From positions 1 to 29,527 of IMG/VR virus record IMGVR_UViG_3300010430_000353: 29,527 nucleotides of DNA; one strand, given 5' to 3'. Both the position numbers and the translations under genes were made by a program. A model generated the notes under the pieces. That model made no database searches. It saw only the letters and a list, made by a program, of their open reading frames with translations, and was not told the DNA's origin. Shown in pieces: positions 24,912 to 29,527 of this stretch (position 1 is its first letter; every line of letters begins with the position of its first letter). Source of the DNA: a virus.

Positions 24912-25020
24912 ACACCCCCATTCCCCCCTTGCACCCCCTCACGCGCGTATGCGCACATACATGCGTAGCATAATCTCCTGGGTGTTGTCAATGGGTATTA
25001 CGCCATGATTGCATTGAATA

Positions 25021-25064
25021 GATACATATTTGTATCACTACGTGATTATTATCTAATGATATCA
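25021..25064. promoter_or_regulatory. Cluster of three palindromes in the divergent control region
   Basis: GATACA-TATT-TGTATC (25021-25036), ATCAC-TAC-GTGAT (25034-25046) and TGATATCA (25057-25064) follow each other in the gap between the leftward late genes and the rightward RNA/early genes. They look like operator sites. The stretches around them (24912-25020 and 25065-25173) show no gene; a TTGACA at 25108-25113 lacks a good -10. Confidence 0.4.
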
Positions 25065-25173
25065 ATGAGTTGATGGCCAGGTGGAGTATTCAAACGCTCC
25101 GCACCACTTGACATTGTGTTTGATTATTCTTATCCGCGCGTTGTGTGTTCTTATATCCATCACGATAGGATGT

Positions 25174-25182
25174 TGTTATACT
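25174..25182 (+). promoter_or_regulatory. Candidate rightward extended -10 promoter before the structured RNA
   Basis: TGTTATACT is an extended -10 with TATACT (five of six). Start would be near 25189, just before the small hairpin GGTAT-GGA-ATACC (25192-25204). No -35 match is visible. Confidence 0.4.
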
Positions 25183-25298
25183 ATCACATAGGGTATGGAA
25201 TACCTTACTTTTAATTGGTTTGGGTATATGTTGTTATGAATTCATCGAACGGCGCTACATCGCTAGGCCACTAGGTTGAAAGGTTCGGTAGGGGACTT

Positions 25299-25331
25299 GA
25301 TCTTGCCCCCGCCTTGTGCTTAAGTAAGGTT
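25299..25331 (+). repeat. Hairpin copy 1 with the CCGCCTTGTGCTTAA loop
   Basis: The stem is 25299-25306 with 25324-25331 (8 bp, three of them G-U). The loop region CCCGCCTTGTGCTTAAG (25308-25324) is identical over 17 bases to copy 2, while the stem sequence differs and still pairs. Confidence 0.75.
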
Positions 25332-25640
25332 CAGAGACGCAGGAAACGCAGACGTTAGATAGGAGTATCCTTAACCGGACTTGATCCCTGTCTATCAGAG
25401 CTTAGACTGCCATACGCTAGAAGTGCCTAGTCTCTACATATGACGCCGCTAACCCACAGCGTCTAACAAATAAGGGGTTGACAAGGTTGGCACCTCCTGA
25501 TAAGGTGTAAACAGTCAAGCACACTGCCCCACGGCAGGCATATTGACAATAAAAGTGGTCCCTTGAAAAGGGGTAGGTGTACCATAAGTAAACCATTCAC
25601 GCTTGGCACGACGTTTATATCGGCCACACTAAGGGTACTG

Positions 25641-25671
25641 ACCTAGCGCCCGCCTTGTGCTTAAGCTAGGT
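25641..25671 (+). repeat. Hairpin copy 2 with the CCGCCTTGTGCTTAA loop
   Basis: ACCTAGC (25641-25647) pairs perfectly with GCTAGGT (25665-25671). The loop carries the same 17 bases (25649-25665) as copy 1, 341 bases upstream. AAGCACA at 25517-25523, between the two copies, is exactly complementary to TGTGCTT in either loop and could form a pseudoknot. Confidence 0.8.
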
Positions 25672-26193
25672 TTGGAAATATATCCTCTAGGGGTAATACC
25701 CTAAGCGAGAGTTGGACTAGTAATAGGGAACAGCATTCCCGTGCTAACTGGCCAGGCTATGTGTGAGGGTCTGTGAATAGCTGCCGCCTTTAGGTGTCGT
25801 GTGTTCTTACTAGGTAAGCTCATACGTAAAAGAGACGGTGAAAGCAGGCTACGCAAGGCTAGTTAGTAATTGAAATATCCAGACTGTACGGCGATGTACA
25901 GGTAGTGAGGACGCGACCACGATAGGCGCGAAACAAGTGTGTGCGGGGCCAGGACCAGTTTGCCCTACGTCTGTAGAATGACGTCAATGGTTTGTGGTGT
26001 GATACCACTAACGGCTGACCTTTATTGCGATGCCGTGCAACCCAGCGGGTTCAACCCCGGTTGTGTGAGCTGGCGCTAGGCTATCCTAGTTGTCGCCCGA
26101 GATGTGTTAGCTCACTCAGCGTTGTGTTTGACTGTTTGCTAAGGCAAGCTGCCATTGATTGGCTGTTTACCTTAACAAACTATGGAGGATGCT

Positions 26194-26412
26194 ATGCAGT
26201 ATCTGAAAGAAATGCCTAACGGCAATCGCAAGCAAGTGGATCAGGAGCAGTTCCTGGTTGACAAGCACAATCCTGACTATTGTCAGATCATTGCAACCAG
26301 TGCCCTTGTCATCTATAAGTTGGCACGTCGTGCTACTGGTCATGTGCCTAAGCCTCTTCGTTATGGTGGCCGTGGTCGTGGCGGTCCTGGCACTGTATGG
26401 AATGGTGCTTAA
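26194..26412 (+). CDS. Small early-type protein, unknown function
   Basis: This 72-residue protein begins MQYLKEMPNGNRKQVDQEQF. The middle is helical (YCQIIATSALVIYKLARRAT) and the tail is a Gly/Arg-rich segment (YGGRGRGGPGTVWNGA), reminiscent of nucleic-acid-binding tails. The ATG at 26194 is chosen because GGAGG ends five bases before it; an earlier in-frame ATG at 26182 would overlap that ribosome site. It is the first gene downstream of the structured RNA and may share its transcript. I recognise no family. Confidence 0.7.
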   Translation: MQYLKEMPNGNRKQVDQEQFLVDKHNPDYCQIIATSALVIYKLARRATGHVPKPLRYGGRGRGGPGTVWNGA

Positions 26413-26415
26413 GTA

Positions 26416-26458
26416 ATCTAGTCTGCTGCCCTATATGGGCAGTGGTGTAGACTACTTA
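26416..26458 (+). other. Intergenic RNA hairpin between two early genes
   Basis: CTGCCC-TATAT-GGGCAG forms a tight 6-bp stem, with AGTCT and AGACT able to pair outside it across an internal loop. There is no T-run, so it is more likely an RNA-processing or stability element than a terminator. Confidence 0.5.
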
Positions 26459-26475
26459 ACCAAAGGAGAATAACT

Positions 26476-27066
26476 ATGACACATCGTCTACATAACGTGG
26501 TGTATGCACGGCTTGATGCTGTTGCTGCCGCCGAAAAGATCACCCGTGTTGAGCTGGGCCATCTGTCCCGTGAGCTGCTTGAGTACGTGGTGGACACACA
26601 TGACATTGATATTGTCAACCGCCTCATCGGTGTGCTGACCCCTGTCAACAAGCGTGTCTCTATCCTGTACTTCACTCACTTCCTTCCGTGGACTGTGGAA
26701 AAGGACAGCGACGGCAAGTTCGTGCGATTCGGTAAGATGCTGGGCAAGCCTAAGCAGGTGAAGAAACGTGTTGAACTCATTGCCGCATTCCTGGTTAATG
26801 AGAACAATAACATCTGGTCGTGGTCCGATGAACACATCGAGGTTGAACAGAAGCAAATCAACCTGGGTGAGAAACTGGAAACTGCAATCGTCCAGGCTAT
26901 GCAGGGTGTGGACACTGACAAGCAGCACGGTGACGCCCTATCCAAAGCTGACATCCTCACCGTTGTCATGAAACATATCACCGGCGATGAGATGCTTGAT
27001 ATCATCACGTCTGTCGCTGATGAGGTCCAGGAACAGGTGGACGATGTGATGGATGAGGCTGCATAA
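26476..27066 (+). CDS. Conserved-looking early phage protein, unknown function
   Basis: This 196-residue soluble protein has an N-terminal half with helices (LDAVAAAEKITRVELGHLSR) and a Trp/Phe-rich core (ILYFTHFLPWTVEKDSDGKF, residues 84-103). It is followed by KMLGKPKQVKKRVELIAAFL, the acidic segment NIWSWSDEHIEVEQKQINLG and a long helical acidic tail (DEVQEQVDDVMDEA). AAAGGAG lies seven bases before the ATG. Codon choice here is more G+C-rich than in the late genes. The mix of basic middle and acidic tail would suit a nucleic-acid mimic or host-takeover protein, but that is a guess. Terminator follows. Confidence 0.75.
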   Translation: MTHRLHNVVYARLDAVAAAEKITRVELGHLSRELLEYVVDTHDIDIVNRLIGVLTPVNKRVSILYFTHFLPWTVEKDSDGKFVRFGKMLGKPKQVKKRVELIAAFLVNENNNIWSWSDEHIEVEQKQINLGEKLETAIVQAMQGVDTDKQHGDALSKADILTVVMKHITGDEMLDIITSVADEVQEQVDDVMDEAA

Positions 27067-27081
27067 GCCTACCTATATAGT

Positions 27082-27132
27082 CAGCTGCGTCATTAGATTG
27101 GGTCCGTTTTGCAATGACGCGGCTGGCATTTT
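27082..27132 (+). terminator. Intrinsic terminator after the 196-residue gene
   Basis: A 13-bp stem (CAGCTGCGTCATT at 27082-27094 with AATGACGCGGCTG at 27113-27125, one G-U) has an 18-base loop and is followed by ATTTTA. The T-run is short, so termination may be partial and the tRNA island could be read through. Confidence 0.7.
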
Positions 27133-27160
27133 ATGGGAGAAAATATTGATTGCATTTGCT

Positions 27161-27181
27161 GGTCCCTTAGCTCAACTGGAT
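27161..27181 (+). pseudogene. 5' fragment of a split tRNA gene
   Basis: GGTCCCT-TA-GCTC-AACTGGAT is a textbook tRNA acceptor 5' strand, U8-A9, D-stem 5' strand and D-loop; no D-stem 3' strand or anticodon arm follows. Its acceptor strand pairs over all seven positions (one G-U) with AGGGATC of the fragment at 27611-27644, 450 bases away. The fragment is overlapped by the 3' end of the HNH gene on the other strand. Confidence 0.7.
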
Positions 27182-27522
27182 GATCTTCGAGAGTGTGTTA
27201 CTATAGAGTGACAATTAGCACACCGTACTTCACACTTACGTATCTCCTCTTTAATAACCTGCATTGAAAAACATTGACTTACTAAAGAAGAGACGTTATC
27301 TTTCTTTAAACCCCTTACATGGTCAAACTGCAAAGCCACGGGGTTGTCCTTATAACCACAGTCAATGCAACCACAAAACGTTTTGTAACGGTTAGTGAAG
27401 GCGATTAACTTAGGTCTGAGAGCTTTTTGTCTGGCCTTTCTCTTATCTTTATAATACTGTTTGTTGTCTTGGTAATGTTGTTTTATGTACCTTTTTTGGT
27501 ACTCTGGGTCATTACTTGGCAA
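27172..27522 (-). CDS. HNH homing-type endonuclease
   Basis: This 116-residue protein has a basic, helical N-terminus (KRYIKQHYQDNKQYYKDKRK) followed by a complete HNH zinc finger: C52-x2-C55 in CGCIDCGYKD, the catalytic Asp67-His68 pair in LQFDHVRG, Asn75-Asn76-like loop KKDNVSS, then C101-x2-C104-H105 in VRCANCHSIVTH. It would nick or cut DNA and promote its own spread. The start is TTG, with AAGGAGG six bases upstream. That ribosome site is the complement of the tRNA-Arg acceptor strand, and the last codons (RRSSS-stop) are the complement of the split tRNA's D-arm. It is the only leftward gene in the early arm, an obvious insertion. Confidence 0.9.
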   Translation of the reverse strand: MPSNDPEYQKRYIKQHYQDNKQYYKDKRKARQKALRPKLIAFTNRYKTFCGCIDCGYKDNPVALQFDHVRGLKKDNVSSLVSQCFSMQVIKEEIRKCEVRCANCHSIVTHSRRSSS

Positions 27523-27527
27523 TATCT

Positions 27528-27603
27528 ACCTCCTTGGTGAAACTGGATATCATACGAGATTTCTACTCTTGGGTTAGGGGTTCGAGTCCTCTAGGGGGTG
27601 CCA
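27528..27603 (+). tRNA. tRNA-Arg (anticodon TCT)
   Basis: This is a full cloverleaf of 76 bases with encoded CCA. The acceptor ACCTCCT/AGGGGGT has 7 bp with one G-U. The D-stem is GTGA/TCAT and the D-loop AACTGGATA has G18-G19 and A20. The anticodon stem CGAGA/TCTTG carries the loop TTTCTAC with anticodon TCT at 27562-27564. The variable loop is GGTT, the T-stem AGGGG/CCTCT has the loop TTCGAGT, and the discriminator is G. A20 and C35 are known arginine identity elements. It would help read AGA/AGG codons. It lies inside the split tRNA, back to back with the HNH gene. Confidence 0.93.
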
Positions 27604-27610
27604 ACTATCT

Positions 27611-27644
27611 TTCAACGTAGGTTCGAGTCCTACAGGGATCGCCA
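27611..27644 (+). pseudogene. 3' fragment of the split tRNA gene
   Basis: GTAGG-TTCGAGT-CCTAC is a perfect T-arm (27617-27633), followed by acceptor AGGGATC, discriminator G and CCA (27634-27644). Upstream, TTTCAAC could be the variable loop, but the anticodon arm is missing: eight bases earlier is the CCA end of tRNA-Arg. It pairs with the 5' fragment at 27161. Confidence 0.7.
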
Positions 27645-27669
27645 TGTGTAATCAGAGGAGTAATAGCCA

Positions 27670-27897
27670 ATGGCACATTATATGGGTAAGAAGAAGTTGT
27701 ACGAAGGTCGGAAGGGAGAGGTGATTGGAGGGGGCTATTTTGTACTACGCCGTGGGAAGAAAACCGGCAGAGTATCTATCAAATCGTCCTTGCCATTTGA
27801 GCATGGCAGCAAAGAGAGCGCTCTCAGAGAGTGTGATAGGCTAACTGAACTGTACCCTGGGGAGTCGTTTAAAGTGTTTAAAGAGGAGACAACCTGA
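27670..27897 (+). CDS. Small basic phage protein, unknown function
   Basis: This 75-residue protein, MAHYMGKKKLYEGRKGEVIG, continues with a beta-strand pattern (GGYFVLRRGKKTGRVSIKSS) and an alpha-helical region (GSKESALRECDRLTELYPGE) ending FKVFKEETT. It looks like a short beta-beta-alpha fold. AGAGGAG precedes the ATG by about ten bases. The stop overlaps the next start (TGATG). It is the first gene after the tRNA island. I recognise no family. Confidence 0.75.
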   Translation: MAHYMGKKKLYEGRKGEVIGGGYFVLRRGKKTGRVSIKSSLPFEHGSKESALRECDRLTELYPGESFKVFKEETT

Positions 27898-28132
27898 TGA
27901 AACGTTTTGCTGTAATGTTCAGCCACAACGGACGTAAAAGACGAAGGGTGTGCCCTTCAACTTCTACGGGGAGTCGGAAGAACAAGTTCGCTCTCACTTC
28001 GCCTCCAAGAGGTACGGCATTGAGTCTGTCCGCATGTGTTCCACCCTTACGGACTCAGACCAACCTGACCTGAGTAAGTCAGAGGAAGCAAAAACTACTC
28101 ACCATTCAACACAACCAGGAGAACTCCTATGA
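27897..28132 (+). pseudogene. Small phage protein split by an apparent -1 frameshift
   Basis: The ATG at 27897 overlaps the upstream stop and has GAGGAG in front. It gives MKRFAVMFSHNGRKRRRV, then runs into Ser/Thr/Pro-rich text and stops at 28073. The -1 frame, open from 27938, continues sensibly as PFNFYGESEEQVRSHFASKR and onward to a stop at 28130-28132 that overlaps the next ATG as ATGA. Together they read as one protein of about 78 residues (strand, turn, amphipathic helix). The switch must occur between 27938 and about 27950, within AAAAGACGAAGGGTG. I see no standard slippery heptamer, so a one-base lesion or sequence error is likelier than programmed shifting. A separate GTG start at 27950 lacks a properly spaced ribosome site. 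Confidence 0.55.
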
Positions 28133-28359
28133 AAACCTTTGGCCTCATTGCAAACGGTAAAGTCATTGAAAACGTCACTGTCACCATGCAGGCGACTGAC
28201 CTTGACGAGCAACAAACCCAGGGAATCTGTGTCCGCAAAAATATTGAGGATGAAAGCAAGGTCAAACAGGTTCGTGACAGTGTGCAGAAACGTAACATGG
28301 GCCGTCGGATGGCTCAGCAGGGTGCTACTGGCGTTCGTATCTTCCCTGTAGCAGCATAA
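28129..28359 (+). CDS. Small phage protein, unknown function
   Basis: This 76-residue protein begins with a beta-hairpin pattern (KTFGLIANGKVIENVTVTMQ), then a central acidic stretch (DLDEQQTQGICVRKNIEDES), a basic helix (VKQVRDSVQKRNMGRRMAQQ) and the hydrophobic end VRIFPVAA. The start overlaps the stop of the frameshifted gene (ATGA), and GGAG lies eight to nine bases before it. The 'MKTFGLIANGKVIENVTV' opening resembles phage proteins that form a small beta barrel; no function known to me. Confidence 0.75.
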   Translation: MKTFGLIANGKVIENVTVTMQATDLDEQQTQGICVRKNIEDESKVKQVRDSVQKRNMGRRMAQQGATGVRIFPVAA

Positions 28360-28360
28360 C

Positions 28361-28489
28361 ATGCACGACCTAGTAATGGGTCTATTCCTATTACAGCTAC
28401 ATAACACGGCTCTCTTATTGGGGGCCGTGTTGTTTGCCGTTGTGGTTTATTTTGTAATGGCAGCTGTATACAAATTTGGGAGAAAATAA
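28361..28489 (+). CDS. 42-residue single-pass membrane protein
   Basis: MHDLVMGLFLLQLHNTALLL is followed by a strong hydrophobic segment (GAVLFAVVVYFVMAAVY, residues 21-37) and the basic end KFGRK, giving an N-out/C-in single-pass design. The ATG lies one base after the previous stop (TAACATG) without its own ribosome site, so expression would be by re-initiation. The stop comes just before the start of the next gene. Possible roles include superinfection exclusion or a lysis accessory; nothing in the sequence decides this. Confidence 0.6.
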   Translation: MHDLVMGLFLLQLHNTALLLGAVLFAVVVYFVMAAVYKFGRK

Positions 28490-28490
28490 C

Positions 28491-28982
28491 TTGAACATAT
28501 TTGTCTATGATCCGAGCTACACACAATCAGCCTTGTGGCTAGATGATATGAGAAAGAACAAAATGATTGTGGAGTCAGCACAGTTGCTATCCACTGCCAT
28601 GAATGTTCTTGTGCCGAATCATGGCAAACCTGTTTATAAAACTTCCTATCTCAACCACCCATGCGCTAAATGGGCAAGAGCTAGCCAAGGCAATTTTCTT
28701 TGGTTGTTTAACTACGTCTTGGAACTGTACTCACAACGTGGTCGTCCCCATAAAACATCGAGACTGTTCCCTGTCTTTGAGAACTTCTCATCCAGGTCGT
28801 CTAACTTCACGGCCACCAAACAGACACCCTTCGTCAACTGCGCTAGAGCCAAGGACTTAGGTGTTGATTATACTCACATACCGAACGTCTATGCTGCCTA
28901 TCGTCTCTACCATCGTGAGCGTTGGAGTATGGATACAATTAAACTGTCATGGAAACACGGCGAAGAGCCGTTCTGGAGGTAA
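28491..28982 (+). CDS. Conserved phage protein of the 'NIFVYDP...NHPCAKWAR' type
   Basis: This 163-residue protein starts at TTG (28491), preceded by GGGAGA at seven bases; a TTG at 28476 in the same frame would lie on that site. Conserved-looking blocks are NIFVYDPSYTQSALWLDDMRKNK (beginning), MIVESAQLLSTAMN, YLNHPCAKWARASQGNFLWL with conserved-type Asn-His-Pro-Cys, RPHKTSRL, and QTPFVNCARAKDLG with YRLYHRERW. I recall this set in many phage and some bacterial proteins, sometimes annotated as a pyrimidine-dimer glycosylase relative, but without proof. The His/Cys/Asn residues hint at an enzyme acting on nucleic acid. Specific function is left open. Confidence 0.75.
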   Translation: MNIFVYDPSYTQSALWLDDMRKNKMIVESAQLLSTAMNVLVPNHGKPVYKTSYLNHPCAKWARASQGNFLWLFNYVLELYSQRGRPHKTSRLFPVFENFSSRSSNFTATKQTPFVNCARAKDLGVDYTHIPNVYAAYRLYHRERWSMDTIKLSWKHGEEPFWR

Positions 28983-28984
28983 GC

Positions 28985-29527
28985 ATGAAACTGTTGAAAG
29001 ATCTTGACCTTAAGGTTGGTGACAAAGTTAAGTGTGTAGGTAACGCTGTTAATGCCTGCCTTGGTGCGGAATACGAAGTTGTTCCCCATGAGTACTTGAA
29101 AGGTGAGCTTGCACTCGACCTAAATACTCTCCATGAGTTGAAATCATACTCCGACTCCTTGTTCGAAAAGGTAGGCGATAAGCCACTCATCACAATTGAT
29201 GGTGAGTATGCTTTGTCTGACGATCCCTATACACCTATCCGTATCTTATGTGTGGATAGGCCACACAGGTCACACCCAGTGGTAATTATGGATAAAGATG
29301 GCAACATCTTAAAAATGAGAGCTGATGGATCCAAGAATTACCCAGATGGCTCCTATATCGTGCCCCTGAAAAAGAAAGTTGGGACTATCTGGTGTGTGTT
29401 CGATAAGAATAACAATCTAATTACCTTACGTAATTCGGAAGAGTTGGCAGAAAGGTTTATCCGTATGTGGGAACCAAAAAATTGTAATTCTTATGAAATC
29501 GTGAAAATGGTGCAATCGGAGGACTAA
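28985..29527 (+). CDS. Phage protein with SH3/KOW-like segments, unknown function
   Basis: This 180-residue protein starts at ATG 28985, with GGAGG five bases upstream and the previous stop three bases away; an in-frame ATG at 28949 lies inside the preceding gene and is unlikely. The N-terminus KDLDLKVGDKVKCVGNAV resembles a small beta-barrel opening (GDKVxCVG), and PLITIDGEYALSDDPYTPIR, HPVVIMDKDGNILKMRADGS and GTIWCVFDKNNNLITLRNSE show repeated strand-turn-strand units. The C-terminus is helical (ERFIRMWEPKNCNSYEIVKM). The stop is exactly at the window end. I do not recognise the family. Confidence 0.75.
   Translation: MKLLKDLDLKVGDKVKCVGNAVNACLGAEYEVVPHEYLKGELALDLNTLHELKSYSDSLFEKVGDKPLITIDGEYALSDDPYTPIRILCVDRPHRSHPVVIMDKDGNILKMRADGSKNYPDGSYIVPLKKKVGTIWCVFDKNNNLITLRNSEELAERFIRMWEPKNCNSYEIVKMVQSED

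Larger units (their letters stand above)
25190..26160 (+). ncRNA. Large highly structured non-coding RNA, candidate GOLLD/ROOL-like ornate RNA
   Basis: Almost 1 kb lacks any credible reading frame but is packed with local stems. Clear ones are: CTGCC-CCAC-GGCAG (25524-25537) inside GTCAA/TTGAC (25514-25518 with 25543-25547); CCCTT-GAAA-AGGGG with a GNRA loop (25560-25573); TAGGG/CCCTA (25688-25703); GGGAA/TTCCC (25726-25740); CTTAC/GTAAG (25806-25818); CTGTAC/GTACAG (25884-25901); GTGGT/ACCAC near 25995; and a compound arm 26065-26115 (GTGAGCT/AGCTCAC, GGCG/CGCC, CTAGG/CCTAG). Two further arms share an identical loop and are listed separately. The GAAA loop exists only when read rightward. 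Size, density and place beside phage tRNAs fit the giant phage RNA classes GOLLD and ROOL. I cannot align it to either, so it may be a new class. The ends are estimates. Confidence 0.6.

Noticed and set aside
24752-24991. Leftward open frame of 79 codons upstream of the first late gene
   Set aside because: Low-complexity, Arg/Cys-rich translation covering the leader repeats, the candidate -10 and the G tracts; no ribosome site. The real gene here is the 43-residue frame at 24621-24752.
25478-25506. TTGACA followed 17 bases later by TAAGGT, resembling a promoter
   Set aside because: The -10 matches only three positions, and the bases are better explained by the CACCT/AGGTG hairpin inside the structured RNA.
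26040-26062. T-arm-like CGGG-TTCAAC-CCCG hairpin as evidence of another tRNA
   Set aside because: No acceptor, D or anticodon arm fits around it; it is flanked by AACC/GGTT and is better seen as one arm of the structured RNA.
24753-26193. CRISPR array or phage-borne repeat-spacer locus
   Set aside because: The repeats seen are only two or three, short, and of unequal arrangement; no regular repeat-spacer pattern exists.
26025-26219. Rightward open frame of 64 codons at the end of the structured region
   Set aside because: Its codons run through the paired arm 26065-26115, it overlaps the start of the 72-residue gene, and it has no ribosome site.
27161-27644. Group I intron interrupting a tRNA anticodon loop
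   Set aside because: The break is in the D-arm, the anticodon arm is absent, the internal gene is on the opposite strand and a whole tRNA lies inside; these do not fit known tRNA introns.

Overview
The window is phage DNA: a tailed bacteriophage with a short-tail (podovirus-type) virion. Three things suggest this: a compact block of head, portal, terminase, T7-like tail-tube and internal-virion genes; almost every gene joined to the next by an ATGA or TAATG overlap; and no bacterial housekeeping genes. The B12-dependent ribonucleotide reductase, the TerL-portal-scaffold-capsid-tube order and the overall style resemble the cobavirus group (Zobellviridae) of marine roseobacter phages. This placement is my recollection of family traits and was not computed.

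Layout. Positions 2-1116 (+) hold the 3' end of a class II ribonucleotide reductase gene and a three-helix holin, ending at a strong hairpin terminator (1193-1232) where the late genes of the opposite strand also end. Positions 24752-1234 (-) form one late operon of about 23.5 kb, read right to left: two tiny proteins, small and large terminase, portal, a small protein, scaffold, major capsid, a head decoration protein, an internal terminator (17811-17846), a trimming/fibre-like protein, tail tube A, a small protein, tail tube B, gp13-like and gp14-like proteins, a 1583-residue ejection protein, a virion muramidase-bearing protein, endolysin, a holin-like protein and two tail spikes. The larger spike has a G+C-rich receptor-binding part that looks imported.

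Positions 24753-26193 have no convincing gene. They contain the divergent control region (a leftward extended -10 with a repeat-bearing leader, palindromes, a rightward extended -10). They also contain about 0.9 kb of strongly self-complementary sequence that I interpret as a large structured RNA, in the style of the GOLLD/ROOL 'ornate' phage RNAs. It holds two hairpins with an identical 17-nt loop region but different, still paired stems.

Positions 26194-29527 (+) carry small early-type phage genes: two proteins of unknown function, a terminator, then a tRNA island. In the island a complete tRNA-Arg(TCT) and a leftward HNH endonuclease gene lie between the separated 5' and 3' halves of another tRNA. 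Further small proteins follow, one apparently frameshifted and one a 42-residue membrane protein, up to the window end.

How they work together. The reductase would supply dNTPs. The late operon builds a capsid, packages DNA and makes a short tail whose internal proteins carry a peptidoglycan-cutting domain for entry. Endolysin and two separate holin-type proteins, one in each transcription unit, would release progeny. The structured RNA and tRNA island lie between the late and early arms, where phage accessory RNAs are commonly found.
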